Positions 53,357 to 61,406 of a DNA stretch of 64,000 nucleotides are shown here, piece after piece. Positions within the stretch are counted from its first letter, which is position 1; the number at the start of each line of letters is the position of its first letter. The position numbers were made by a program, and so were the translations under genes. Under the pieces are notes generated by a model. The model saw only the letters and a list, made by a program, of their open reading frames with translations, ran no database searches and was not told where the DNA came from. The stretch is from the NCBI RefSeq assembly GCF_013839445.1, contig NZ_JACDIT010000005.1:62001-126000 (forward strand), in the 5' to 3' direction. This DNA comes from Chthonobacter albigriseus (GTDB lineage: Bacteria; Pseudomonadota; Alphaproteobacteria; Rhizobiales; Pleomorphomonadaceae).

Positions 53357-54493
53357 TCAGGCCGGGAAGAAGTGCTTGTAGGCCTTCTCGCGGGAGACCT
53401 CCCACTCCAGCTCGAAGCCGACCACGCGCTTGGTCCATTCCTTCTGGCTGTCGATGACCTTCTTGAAGAAGGGATCGGCCGAAAGGCTCTCCACCACGGT
53501 GTCCCAGGCGGTGAGCTGGGCGTCGAGGACCGAATCCGGGGTGCGGATCACGGCGACGCCGGCGTCCTTGATCTTCTGGAGATCGACGGGGTAGCGGGAC
53601 ATCGCCTTCCAGGCCATGTCGGCGGAGGCCGCGTCGGCGGCGTATTTCAGCACCTGCTGGAGCTCGGGCCCGAGGGCGTCGAACTTGGCCTTGTTGTAGA
53701 TGACCTCGAAGCACTCGCTGCCCTGGTGGTAGCTCTGCACCATGTAGGTCTTGGAGACGTCGGGGAAGCCGAGCAGCAGGTCGGACGACGGGTTGTTGAA
53801 CTCGGCGCCGTCGAGCAGGCCGCGATCCATGGCCGGGACGATGTCGGCCGCGCCCATGATGGTCACCGCGACGTTCATCTGCTGGTACATGTCGGCGGCG
53901 AGGCCGTTGGTGCGGTACTTCAGGTTGGCCAGGTCCTCCGGAGAGGTGATCTCCTTCTTGAACCAGCCGAGCGGCTGGGTCGGCATCGGCGCCATCAGGA
54001 AGCCGACGAGGTCGAGGCCGAGCACCTGCTGGACCAGTTCGTCATAGAGCGCCTGCCCACCGCCGTAGCGCACCCAGCCAAGCATCTGGTTGGCGTTCCA
54101 GCCGAAGGAGGGCGGGGTGGCGAAGAGCGAGAAGGCCTTGTTCTTGCCGTACCAATAGCCCGCGACGCCGTGGCCGCCGTCGAGCGCGCCGGCGAGGATG
54201 GCGTCCTGGAGCTGGAGAGCGCCGACGACGGCGCCCGCGGGCAGCAGTTCGATCTTGAGCTTGCCGCCGGAGAGGGCGTTGACGGCCTTCACGTAGTCGT
54301 TGGCATATTCATGGAATATGTCCTGAGACGGCCAGGTACTCTGGATGCGCATGGTGATTTCCTGCGCCCTGGCGACGTTCGGCATCGCAACGGCGGTGGC
54401 GGCCACACCCGCACCCGCGGCTCCGACCAGGAAGTTGCGCCGCGACGTCTTCGCATCTGCAGCATCGACCGTCTTGTCGTCACGCTCTGCCAT
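53357..54493 (-). CDS. dctP: TRAP transporter substrate-binding protein, DctP type, Tat-exported
   Basis: Started at the ATG at 54493 (GGGAGGAAA upstream), the 378-residue product has a twin-arginine signal SRRNFLVGAAGAGVAATAVAMPNVARAQ and a DctP fold: MRIQSTWPSQDIFHEYANDYVKAVNALSGGKLKIELLPAG, GWFKKEITSPEDLANLKYRTNGLAADMYQQM, LLDGAEFNNPSSDLLLGF. The R-T-N segment supplies the carboxylate-binding Arg. It most resembles the group binding 2-keto acids or aromatic acids (TakP/FcbT-like), but the ligand is not determined by sequence. Confidence 0.92.
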   Translation of the reverse strand: MAERDDKTVDAADAKTSRRNFLVGAAGAGVAATAVAMPNVARAQEITMRIQSTWPSQDIFHEYANDYVKAVNALSGGKLKIELLPAGAVVGALQLQDAILAGALDGGHGVAGYWYGKNKAFSLFATPPSFGWNANQMLGWVRYGGGQALYDELVQQVLGLDLVGFLMAPMPTQPLGWFKKEITSPEDLANLKYRTNGLAADMYQQMNVAVTIMGAADIVPAMDRGLLDGAEFNNPSSDLLLGFPDVSKTYMVQSYHQGSECFEVIYNKAKFDALGPELQQVLKYAADAASADMAWKAMSRYPVDLQKIKDAGVAVIRTPDSVLDAQLTAWDTVVESLSADPFFKKVIDSQKEWTKRVVGFELEWEVSREKAYKHFFPA

Positions 54494-54703
54494 CGAATTT
54501 CCTCCCGCCGTGCTTTGCACGATCTGGTGTTATGCATAGAAAAGCTTGCATGTGTTGGGAGGCTTGGCAAGCATGCGGCACGCATTTTGAGGGGCGATGA
54601 CGCCGCACTGAACTATTGTCTAAGGGGGATGGGGAAGGCAGTCGGGGGTCGGCAGTCGGCAGAGGTGGCCGCTCTTCAGTATGCCCTCCCGGCCTGAACC
54701 TTG

Positions 54704-54824
54704 CCGTCATGGTCCGCGTAGGCGGACCACCCACGAGTGTGTGCGGGGTGTGAACGCTAGGTGCGACGGGAGTGCGCCGTGCTGGAAAAATGCGTGGGTG
54801 GTCCGCCTTCGCGGACCACGACGG
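54704..54824. repeat. inverted-repeat element, copy A
   Basis: A 121-bp unit whose ends are a 32-bp inverted repeat (CCGTCATGGTCCGCG... and its near-complement ...CGCGGACCACGACGG). Each arm holds its own small palindrome, GGTCCGCG-NA-GGCGGACC, followed by CACCCACG. The centre (about 57 bp, with GTGCGGGGTGTGAACGCT and GGAAAAATG) is shared with copies B and C. There is no transposase; it resembles a palindromic REP/MITE-like intergenic element. Confidence 0.85.
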
Positions 54825-54916
54825 TGCGAGTGGGGGAGGGATGCGGGAGCTGAGGAGGGCGGGGAGTCGGTTGGAGGCGGCTGCGCTTCGGTCTGCTGGT
54901 CCAACCTCAACCTTTC

Positions 54917-55038
54917 CCGTCATGGTCCGCGCAGGCGGACCACTCATGAGTTTGTGCGGGGTGTGAACGCTGGGTGCGACGGGAGTGTGTCTTGCCGGGA
55001 AAAATGCGTGGGTGGTCCGCCTGCGCGGACCATGACGG
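54917..55038. repeat. inverted-repeat element, copy B
   Basis: Second unit, 122 bp, same arms and core as copy A with scattered substitutions; it starts 213 bp after copy A. The sequence before it, with GGGGAGTCGGTTGGAGGCGG and CCAACCTCAACCT, is also repeated after copy C, so the duplicated segment is larger than the element itself. Confidence 0.85.
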
Positions 55039-55140
55039 TGGGAAGGGGGGCGGTTCGCCTCCGCGGAGCGTCCCGGCGAGAGCGGGGTGGTTCGCCTTCG
55101 CCGGCCGTGATGGCAGAAGAGGAGTGATCCGTCGCCGCAG
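55039..55140. repeat. degenerate arms between copies B and C
   Basis: Three decayed half-arms are visible: GGTTCGCCTCCGCGGAGC, GGTTCGCCTTCGCCGGCC and GATCCGTCGCCGCAGACCATGACG. They keep the shape of the palindromic arm but have lost pairing, suggesting older copies or partial deletions. Confidence 0.5.
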
Positions 55141-55211
55141 ACCATGACGACGAGAGCGGGTGCGGCGGTAGCAGGCCGCGCTTCGCTCTACCCGCTCAAC
55201 CTCAACCTTGC

Positions 55212-55332
55212 CCGTCATGGTCCGCGCAGGCGGACCACCCACGAGTTTGTGCGGGGTGTGAACGCTGGGTGCGACGGGAGTGCGCCGTGCTGGAAAAATG
55301 CGTGGGTGGTCCGCCTTCGCGGACCATGACGG
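55212..55332. repeat. inverted-repeat element, copy C
   Basis: Third unit, 121 bp, nearly identical to copy A in arms and core. After it come GGGGAGTCGGTTGGAGGCGG and CCATGACGGCGGGAGGG (to about 55434), a remnant of a fourth unit. Gene-like open frames across this array exist only because the repeat lacks stops. Confidence 0.85.
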
Positions 55333-55505
55333 CGGGAAGGGGGATGGAAAGAGGAGTTTGGGAGGGTGGGGAGTCGGTTGGAGGCGGCCGCGCTTCGGGT
55401 TGCCCGCTCGACCTCAACCATGACGGCGGGAGGGGGTGAAGACGGACGGAGCGGTGGTCTGTCCGCGGGCACCTTGACGGCGGAAAGGGGCGGGTTGGCC
55501 GGTTG

Positions 55506-55532
55506 GAAAGAGCGGCTAGGGGCCGCTCTTTC
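55506..55532 (-). terminator. terminator after yebC
   Basis: GAAAGAGCGGC (55506-55516) and GCCGCTCTTTC (55522-55532) form an 11-bp stem 20 bases past the yebC stop, ending TTTC on the minus strand. Confidence 0.65.
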
Positions 55533-55552
55533 AGGAACGTCTCGGCGCCGGA

Positions 55553-56302
55553 TCAGGCGGCGTTGAGCTTGGCGAGGATTTCGTCGCTGAGTTCGGAGTT
55601 GGAGTAGACGTTCTGGACGTCGTCGTCGTCCTCCAGCGTGTCGAGGAGCTTGAGGAGGGACTGGGCCTTCTCCTCGTCGAGCGCGGTGGTGGTCTTGGGG
55701 CGCCAGACGATCTTGACGCTTTCGGCGCCGCCGAGGGTGGCCTCGAGGGCCTTGGCGACCTCGTTGAGGCTTTCGAAGGCGCAGATCACCACGTGGTTGT
55801 CGGCGGTGGTCTCCACGTCGTCGGCGCCGGCCTCGATGGCGGCTTCGACCATGGCATCGCCGGTGCCGGCGGAGAGCGGGTAGACGATCTCGCCGACGCG
55901 GTCGAACATGAATGACACCGAGCCGGTCTCGCCGAGGGCGCCGCCGGCCTTGGTGAAGTAGGAGCGGACGGCGGAGGCGGTGCGGTTGCGGTTGTCTGTG
56001 AGGGCTTCCACGATGACGGCAACGCCGCCCGGGCCGTAGCCCTCGTAGCGGACCTCGTCGTAGTTGTCGGTGTCGCTGCCGGCCGCCTTCTTGATGGCGC
56101 GCTCGATGTTGTCCTTCGGCAGGTTGTCGGCGCGGGCGTTCTGGATGGCGAGACGCAGGCGCGCGTTCATGTTGGGATCGGCGCCGCCGAGCTTAGCGGC
56201 GACGGTGATCTCGCGCGCAAGCTTGGAGAAGATCTTCGACCGCTTGGCGTCCTGCGCGCCCTTGCGGTGCATGATGTTCTTGAACTGACTGTGTCCGGCC
56301 AT
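55553..56302 (-). CDS. yebC: YebC/PmpR family protein (TACO1-like)
   Basis: The 249-residue protein begins [53 protein letters not shown], the YebC signature, followed by [36 protein letters not shown]. YebC proteins were first described as DNA-binding regulators (PmpR); related proteins also help ribosomes translate polyproline stretches. Length and all three domains are normal. It is monocistronic here rather than next to ruvC as in many genomes. Confidence 0.96.
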   Translation of the reverse strand: MAGHSQFKNIMHRKGAQDAKRSKIFSKLAREITVAAKLGGADPNMNARLRLAIQNARADNLPKDNIERAIKKAAGSDTDNYDEVRYEGYGPGGVAVIVEALTDNRNRTASAVRSYFTKAGGALGETGSVSFMFDRVGEIVYPLSAGTGDAMVEAAIEAGADDVETTADNHVVICAFESLNEVAKALEATLGGAESVKIVWRPKTTTALDEEKAQSLLKLLDTLEDDDDVQNVYSNSELSDEILAKLNAA

Positions 56303-56437
56303 GTCTCGCCTCGTGGCGGGACGGCGAAGGGTCCGTCCCGGTCGATCGTTTGGATGGCGGTCTTATAGGCTCGGGACAGGCGGAAATAAAGGGCGGGGCG
56401 CATGGCGCGGGCGATGCGCCCCGCGGTTCGCCGCCGA

Positions 56438-57595
56438 TCAGAAGATCTCGGCGGTCGAGAGGCCGAGGGCGGTGGCGCCGGCGAAGCGGGCCTGCGGGCC
56501 GGGCTGGAGCGGGTGGAAGCGCGCGCCCTGGATGTCGCGGAAGCGGCGCTCCAGCGCGTTGCCGCGGTAGAAGCTGGCGCCGCCGGCCAGCTGCATGGCG
56601 AGTTCCACTGCGCGGATGGCGTTGTCGGCGACGAGGGTCCGGCCGATCATCACCTCGTTGACGGTGTCGGCGGAAGGCTCATTGCGGGCGACCGTGTCGA
56701 GCATCCAGCGATGCGCCATCTGGGCGGCGCGGAGGGCGGTGTCCATGCGGCCGGCGAGATCGATGGCGTCGGGCGTCGCGGGCTTCCGGCGGGCCATGGC
56801 GACGGCGATGTCGCGGGCGCTTTCGGCGACGCCGAGGTAGGCGGCGTAGACGAGCGGGAAGGCGATCGTCGCGATGATATGGAAGACGGGGTGCCACTTG
56901 CCGGCGTCGCGGGAGAAGGAGACGCCCGCGTCGGGGACGAAGAGGTTCTCGATCACCACGTCGTTGGAGCCGGTGCCGCGCATGCCGAGGGTGTGCCAGG
57001 TGTCGAGGATGCGCACGGCGGGCGACTTCATCGGGGCGGCGAAATGGATGACCTTGGCCGAGCCGTCTTCGGCGCGCAGCACCGCGCCGGTCATCAGGAG
57101 GTCGCCGCGCTCGGCGCCGGAGGTGAAGAGCTTGCGGGCGGTGATGGCGTAGCCGTTCTCCACCTTGGTGGCCTCGCCGGAGCCGGCGATCCAGTCGGAG
57201 CCGCCGCTGGAGAGGAGCACCAGCCGTTCCGCGGCGATGCGGCGGAGCAGCGGCTCGACGGCGGCGACCTTCTGGTGCCGCCAGCGCCAGGCGGGGATGG
57301 CCACCTGGTGGGTGTGCATGGCGAAGGCGAGGGCGGTGGAGCCGCAGCTGTGGGCGATGACGCGGAGCATGTCGGCGAGTTCGGCGACGTCGGCGCCGCG
57401 GCCGCCGAGCTCGACGGGCACGCCCGCCTCCATCAGGCCGGCCTCCTTGAGGAGGTCGTAGTTGGCGGCGACGAAGGCGTCGGTCTCGTCGGCCTCGGCG
57501 GCCCGGTCTGCGAAGGCGGGGGCGAGGCGGCGGGCGGTGTCGGCGACGGTGTCATCGGCGAAGGTGGCCGGTCCGGTGGTGTAAAGGCTGGTCAT
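56438..57595 (-). CDS. acyl-CoA dehydrogenase family flavoprotein
   Basis: The 385-residue protein has the acyl-CoA dehydrogenase/HpaB-like fold: N-terminal helices (AANYDLLKEAGLMEAGVPVELGGRGADVAELADMLRVIAHSCGSTALAFAMH), a beta domain with KLFTSGAERGDLLMTGAV and DTWHTLGMRGTGSNDVVIENLFVP, and a C-terminal helical part ending RRFRDIQGARFHPLQPG. The usual catalytic Glu of beta-oxidation enzymes is not evident, so it may belong to the DszC/NcnH-like monooxygenase subgroup. It is divergent from an HxlR regulator. Confidence 0.85.
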   Translation of the reverse strand: MTSLYTTGPATFADDTVADTARRLAPAFADRAAEADETDAFVAANYDLLKEAGLMEAGVPVELGGRGADVAELADMLRVIAHSCGSTALAFAMHTHQVAIPAWRWRHQKVAAVEPLLRRIAAERLVLLSSGGSDWIAGSGEATKVENGYAITARKLFTSGAERGDLLMTGAVLRAEDGSAKVIHFAAPMKSPAVRILDTWHTLGMRGTGSNDVVIENLFVPDAGVSFSRDAGKWHPVFHIIATIAFPLVYAAYLGVAESARDIAVAMARRKPATPDAIDLAGRMDTALRAAQMAHRWMLDTVARNEPSADTVNEVMIGRTLVADNAIRAVELAMQLAGGASFYRGNALERRFRDIQGARFHPLQPGPQARFAGATALGLSTAEIF

Positions 57596-57654
57596 GGTAT
57601 CCTCCCGTATGCACAGCGAAGGTGTGGACCATGGGGCCTGCGGGGGGCGGGCGA

Positions 57655-57670
57655 TAGTTCACGAACTGTA
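57655..57670. promoter_or_regulatory. palindrome in the acyl-CoA dehydrogenase/HxlR divergent promoter
   Basis: AGTTC-AC-GAACT (57656-57667) is a perfect 5-bp inverted repeat in the 144-bp gap between the divergent genes and is the best candidate for the HxlR operator. A second small repeat, CAGTATGCTG, lies at about 57704. Confidence 0.4.
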
Positions 57671-57739
57671 CCGGTGCGGCGGATGGGCGGCGCCGGCGAT
57701 CCGCAGTATGCTGCGTGAGTTATGCATGGAGGCTTCGTC

Positions 57740-58432
57740 ATGACCGAACGCGGTGGATACGGCCAGTTCTGCCCGGTGGCGATGGCCTCGGAGGTGCTCT
57801 GCTCGCGCTGGACGACGCTGATCGTGCGGGAGATGCTGTGCGGGACGCGGCACTTCAACGACCTGCGCCGCGGCGTGCCGCGGATGTCGCCGGCCCTGCT
57901 TTCCAAGCGGCTGAAGGAACTGGAGCGGATGGGGATCGTGGTGGCGATCCCGAACAAGCGGGGGGTGACGGAGTATCACCTGTCGCCGGCGGGGGAGGAC
58001 CTGCGGCCGGTGATCATGGGGCTGGGATTCTGGGGGCAGAAATGGGTGGAATCGCAGCTATCGCTGCGCAACCTCGACCCGTCGCTGCTGATGTGGGACA
58101 TGCGGCGGCACCTGAAGCCGGAGCCGCTGCCGCCGCGCCGCTGCACGATACAGTTTCTGTACCCCGAACTGCCGGCGAGCCAGCAGGCCTGGTGGCTGGT
58201 GATCGAGAACGGGACGGTGGACCTCTGCGGCTTCGACCCGGGATACGAGGTGGATCTCCTGGTGACGACGTCGCTGAAGAGCATGACGTCGATCTGGATG
58301 GGGCTTTCCACGGTGCGCCAGGAGATGGCGGCGGGGGTGCTGACGCTGGACGGTGACCGGGCGATCGCGACGTCGATGCAGGCGTGGCTGGGACTGAGTC
58401 CGTTCGCGGGCGGCACCCGGTCGGCGGCCTGA
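57740..58432 (+). CDS. HxlR-family regulator with C-terminal sterol-carrier-like domain
   Basis: From the ATG at 57740 (GGAGG 8 bases upstream) the 230-residue protein has an HxlR winged helix in residues 1-100: FCPVAMASEVLCSRWTTLIVREMLCGTRHFNDLRRGVPRMSPALLSKRLKELERMGIV, with the redox-type cysteine near the start. The extra 120 residues (FLYPELPASQQAWWLVIENGTVDLCGFDPGYEVDLLVTTSLKSMTSIWMG...) look like an SCP2-type ligand-binding domain, a known two-domain arrangement. It probably controls the adjacent dehydrogenase in response to a small hydrophobic ligand or oxidant. Confidence 0.85.
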   Translation: MTERGGYGQFCPVAMASEVLCSRWTTLIVREMLCGTRHFNDLRRGVPRMSPALLSKRLKELERMGIVVAIPNKRGVTEYHLSPAGEDLRPVIMGLGFWGQKWVESQLSLRNLDPSLLMWDMRRHLKPEPLPPRRCTIQFLYPELPASQQAWWLVIENGTVDLCGFDPGYEVDLLVTTSLKSMTSIWMGLSTVRQEMAAGVLTLDGDRAIATSMQAWLGLSPFAGGTRSAA

Positions 58433-58438
58433 GGGAGG

Positions 58439-59257
58439 CTACCAGAAGCCGGGGAGCGCTTCGCTGAGGCGGCCACCGAGGCGGACGGGAGCGACGGCTT
58501 CGGCGAGGCCGGTGCGGTCGGACACCTCCACGGCGAGGCCGGAGAGGGTGGGCTCGCCCATCGACGGGGTGAAGCGGCCGGTCGGGATCTTGCGCAGGAA
58601 GCGGGAGATGGGCTCGTCCTTCTCCATGCCGAGCACGCTGTCGTAGTCGCCGGTCATGCCGGCGTCGGACATATAGGCGGTGCCGTGGGGGAGGATCTGG
58701 TGATCGGCGGTGGGCACGTGGGTGTGGGTGCCGACGACGAGGCTGGCCCGGCCGTCCAGCCAGTGGGCCATCGACTGCTTCTCGGAGGTGGCCTCTGCGT
58801 GGACGTCGACGACGACGGCGTCGGCCTGCTCGCCGAGCGGGCAGGCGGAGAGCTCGCGGTCGATGGCGGCGAAGGGGTCGTCAAGGGCGTCCATGAAGAC
58901 GCGCCCCATGACGTTGGCGACGAGGACGCGGGCGCCGTTGCGGGCCATGAAGAGGTTGGCGCCGCGGCCGGGCGTGCCGGCGGGGAAGTTGGCGGGGCGG
59001 AGCAGGCGGTCCTGGCGCTCGATGAAGACGAGGGCCTCGCGCTGGTCCCAGATATGGTTGCCGGTGGTGACGACGTCGGCGCCGGCGTCGAGGAAGTCCT
59101 GGCAGATCTCCTCGGTGATGCCGAAGCCGCCGGCGGCGTTCTCGCCGTTGACGACGACGAAGTCGAGCCGGTAGTCGGCCACCAGCGCCGGCAGCTTCTC
59201 GGCGATGGCAGTGCGGCCGGAGCGGCCGACGACGTCTCCCACGAACAACAGGCGCAT
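58439..59257 (-). CDS. YmdB-like metallophosphoesterase (TIGR00282 family)
   Basis: The 272-residue protein carries the calcineurin-like metal sites: LFVGDVVGRSGR, VNGENAAGGFGIT, TTGNHIWDQRE, VVVDVHAEATSEKQS and VGTHTHVPTAD. This matches YmdB-like enzymes, reported to hydrolyse cyclic nucleotides such as 2',3'-cAMP and to affect RNA-linked regulation. It is 16 bases downstream of the folate cyclo-ligase gene, a pairing seen in other alphaproteobacteria. Confidence 0.93.
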   Translation of the reverse strand: MRLLFVGDVVGRSGRTAIAEKLPALVADYRLDFVVVNGENAAGGFGITEEICQDFLDAGADVVTTGNHIWDQREALVFIERQDRLLRPANFPAGTPGRGANLFMARNGARVLVANVMGRVFMDALDDPFAAIDRELSACPLGEQADAVVVDVHAEATSEKQSMAHWLDGRASLVVGTHTHVPTADHQILPHGTAYMSDAGMTGDYDSVLGMEKDEPISRFLRKIPTGRFTPSMGEPTLSGLAVEVSDRTGLAEAVAPVRLGGRLSEALPGFW

Positions 59258-59273
59258 GGTCTGCCGGCTTCCC

Positions 59274-59939
59274 TCAACTTGCGGCGGGGATGATCAGGTC
59301 CCGCTCGGTGACGATCGCGTGGAGGGGGACGTCGTGCGGCTCCATCGGGACCGCGTCGGCCTCCTGGACCGAGAAGGCCACGCCGATCAGGCGCGGATCG
59401 TAGCCCGCGGCCCGGAAGCCGGCGATGGTGATATCGTAGTAGGCCTTGCCGTAGCCGATGCGGCCGCCGCGACGATCGAAGACGGAGAGCGGGACGAGCA
59501 TCACCTCGGGCACCACCTCCGGGCATTCCGGGCCCGGGCCGTAGGTGCCGAAGCCGAGCGGGACGAGCGGGCTGGCCGGATCGAAGGCTCGGAACACGAG
59601 GTCGGGCTTGCGGATGATCGGCAGGCCGACCGCATGGCCGCGCGCGACGAGGCGCTCGGCGGCGGGGCGCAGGTCCACCTCCGAGCGGATCGGCAGGAAG
59701 GCGCTGACCGGCGCGCCGGCGGGAATGTCGAGGGCGAGGATGCGGTCGGCGATGTCGGCGGACCAGCGGGCGCGGTCATCCGGGTCGAGCGCGTCGCGGC
59801 GGGCGAGGCTGGCGTTGCGCAGCGCGGACTTCTGAGCGGCGAGATCGGTGGGCAGGGCCGGCGGCTCCGGTCGGGCGATGGCATCGGGCGCGAGCGCCGA
59901 CAGCGGTCCACCCGACGGAAGAGATTGAATCTGGAGCAA
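59274..59939 (-). CDS. ygfA: 5-formyltetrahydrofolate cyclo-ligase
   Basis: The 221-residue enzyme (TTG start at 59939) converts 5-formyl-THF to 5,10-methenyl-THF with ATP. Recognisable are KSALRNASLARRDALD near the start, VSAFLPIRSEVDLRP, and the C-terminal signature VPLSVFDRRGGRIGYGKAYYD that binds folate and Mg-ATP. In proteobacteria this gene sits immediately downstream of the 6S RNA gene, as here. No better start codon with a ribosome-binding site is visible; a perfect palindrome lies just upstream. Confidence 0.93.
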   Translation of the reverse strand: MLQIQSLPSGGPLSALAPDAIARPEPPALPTDLAAQKSALRNASLARRDALDPDDRARWSADIADRILALDIPAGAPVSAFLPIRSEVDLRPAAERLVARGHAVGLPIIRKPDLVFRAFDPASPLVPLGFGTYGPGPECPEVVPEVMLVPLSVFDRRGGRIGYGKAYYDITIAGFRAAGYDPRLIGVAFSVQEADAVPMEPHDVPLHAIVTERDLIIPAAS

Positions 59940-59948
59940 TTTCTTGTC

Positions 59949-59970
59949 GACCTGACGATTTCGTCAGGTC
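59949..59970 (-). promoter_or_regulatory. perfect palindrome between 6S RNA and ygfA
   Basis: GACCTGACGA-N2-TCGTCAGGTC, a perfect 10-bp inverted repeat, lies 9 bases before the ygfA start and 20 bases after the 6S RNA stem. It may be an operator, a processing signal, or a hairpin limiting ygfA translation. There is no T-run. Confidence 0.4.
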
Positions 59971-59990
59971 GGAAAGCGCTCTAGCGTGGC

Positions 59991-60152
59991 GCCCCGCGGC
60001 GACCGTCGGAATTTCGATCCCGGGAACCTACAGTGTAGGTGGGAGCCGTTTGTCCGAGCCCACGGGCCCGGTCAGGCACAGCCCCCGTTCGGAATCGTAA
60101 GGCCCCGGGGATATTAGAGTTCCTAACGAGAAGCGCAGCGACGCCACGGGGC
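59991..60152 (-). ncRNA. ssrS: 6S RNA
   Basis: About 162 nt on the minus strand, closed by GCCCCGTGGCG (60152-60142) and CGCCGCGGGGC (60001-59991), the 6S terminal stem, with a large partly unpaired centre between inner GC stems. 6S RNA mimics an open promoter and captures sigma-70 RNA polymerase in stationary phase. The identification rests on stem architecture and on position, directly before ygfA and near zapA, the conserved arrangement. Exact ends are approximate. Confidence 0.75.
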
Positions 60153-60426
60153 GAATATAGGGGTGTATGGGTCCGGGGGGAAGGGGCGGGATGGGGGATG
60201 CGGCGTCGGGGAGCGCGATGGTTCGCCCGGTGCCGGTTCTGGGCCGGGGATTTGGGCGGCAAACAGATTAGAACAGCTATATATTTGGGAAACGATTGTC
60301 TCTTGTGTCCTCTTCTTTGGATTTTTATGGCTCTACGCCAATTAAAACATGAAAGTAAGTATTTATCCCTATAATCTGATCTTCCTGCGGGGTCGTAGAC
60401 GCCTTGAAAAAGAGGGAGGTCAAGCC
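60153..60426. other. AT-rich gap between 6S RNA and the small unknown gene
   Basis: The first 100 bases should contain the 6S promoter (TATATT on the minus strand at 60159-60154). From about 60262 to 60400 the sequence is strikingly AT-rich for this chromosome and has no gene; it probably holds the promoter of the unknown gene at 60427. It separates zapA from the 6S RNA, which are usually adjacent. Confidence 0.4.
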
Positions 60427-60711
60427 ATGGCGGTCGGTTCGCAGGCATTCAGCTTCGAGGTGCGGATCGAGGACGGTCGATCCGCCCGGTTCTCGTCGCT
60501 GACAGAAGCGCGTGCGATGATCCGGTTCGTCACCGAACGGGGACAGGGTGCGGTTCTGCTCGTGGTGGGACAGGATGAACGGCGCGGACGCGCGGTCGTC
60601 TACCCGCTGTCGCACCATCAAGCGGAGCCGCGCCTGAAGCAGGGCGAGGTCGACGCGGGCGCTCGCCGCACGCCACACTCGCCGTCATCGTCGTCGCCGA
60701 GCGCCGGGTAA
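60427..60711 (+). CDS. small protein of unknown function
   Basis: The ATG at 60427 follows GGGAGGT by 6 bases and gives 94 residues: FSFEVRIEDGRSARFSSLTEARAMIRFVTERGQGAVLLVVGQDERRGRAVVYPL and then a low-complexity Ser/Pro-rich tail. The first 60 residues could form a small alpha/beta domain. I do not recognise a family. It lies on the opposite strand inside the zapA-6S-ygfA neighbourhood and has an AT-rich upstream region. Confidence 0.55.
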   Translation: MAVGSQAFSFEVRIEDGRSARFSSLTEARAMIRFVTERGQGAVLLVVGQDERRGRAVVYPLSHHQAEPRLKQGEVDAGARRTPHSPSSSSPSAG

Positions 60712-60741
60712 GCAACGCGGCTCCCGAGGACACGCCGTCGG

Positions 60742-61116
60742 CTATTCGGCCGCCTCGTCCTGGCCGGCGAGAGCGTGGGCGAGCTGGTCCAGCCGGCTGG
60801 CGGCGGTGATGATGCGCGCGGCGATCTGATCCTCGACCTCGTTCTGGCGGGCGACGAGGCTGCCGCGATCGGCCTTGAGGGTTTCCACTTCCCCTTCCAG
60901 GGCGCGCAGGCGACGCTCCGTTTCGGAGAGCTGGTCGAGCACAGTGATGGCGCTCATCACGGTCAAGCGCTGGTCGCCGATCTCGCCGAACACGCCGCGA
61001 AGCTGGTCGATGGTGCCGTCGAGCCGGGTGGCGAGGCCCACAAGGTGGTCCTCCTGGCCGTCGTCGCACGCCATGCGGTAGGTCTTGCCGGCAATCGTTA
61101 CAGTGACTTGCGCCAT
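60742..61116 (-). CDS. zapA: cell division protein ZapA
   Basis: The 124-residue protein, started at 61116 (MAQVTVTIAGKTYRMACDDGQEDHLVGLATRLDG), has the ZapA globular N-terminus and a C-terminal coiled coil (LSETERRLRALEGEVETLKADRGSLVARQNEVEDQIAARI). ZapA bundles FtsZ filaments at the division site. The DUF4164 gene lies 8 bases upstream on the same strand. Confidence 0.93.
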   Translation of the reverse strand: MAQVTVTIAGKTYRMACDDGQEDHLVGLATRLDGTIDQLRGVFGEIGDQRLTVMSAITVLDQLSETERRLRALEGEVETLKADRGSLVARQNEVEDQIAARIITAASRLDQLAHALAGQDEAAE

Positions 61117-61124
61117 ACTCTTGA

Positions 61125-61406
61125 TCACCCGCCGTGGGCATCCAGGACGGCGCGGATCGACTCCATCGCCGCAACCAGCCGCCTCGACACTTCCTTGTTG
61201 GCATCCTCCAGGCGTCCGGCGCGCAGCATGGCCCCGTCGAGATCGAGTGCGAGACGGGACCTGTCCTCGCCGAGGCGCGTGACCTCGTCGCGGAGGTCCG
61301 CGATGGTGCCATCGGCACCACGGCGACGTTGAACGGCCGCCGACAGGCGGTCGATCGACGTGTCCAGTCTTGCTAGCGCCGCATCCAGCGACACCGTCTC
61401 GGGCAT
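61125..61406 (-). CDS. DUF4164 family coiled-coil protein
   Basis: From the ATG at 61406, with GGAGG 5 bases upstream, the 93-residue product is helical throughout: LDAALARLDTSIDRLSAAVQRRR ... LRDEVTRLGEDRSRLALDLDGAMLRAGRLEDANKEVSRRLVAAMESIRAVL. This is the DUF4164 pattern, a small protein regularly encoded before zapA in Rhizobiales and plausibly a ZapB-like partner (inference). Confidence 0.85.
   Translation of the reverse strand: MPETVSLDAALARLDTSIDRLSAAVQRRRGADGTIADLRDEVTRLGEDRSRLALDLDGAMLRAGRLEDANKEVSRRLVAAMESIRAVLDAHGG

Noticed and set aside
54480-55330. Several overlapping open frames in the repeat array
   Set aside because: Their translations simply repeat the 121-bp element (for example RGPRRRTTHAFF) in different frames on both strands, and the inverted-repeat structure explains the sequence better than coding.
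54704-55332. Possible CRISPR array
   Set aside because: Units are 121 bp, imperfect, internally palindromic and irregularly spaced (213 and 295 bp); there are no short uniform repeats with unique spacers and no cas genes.
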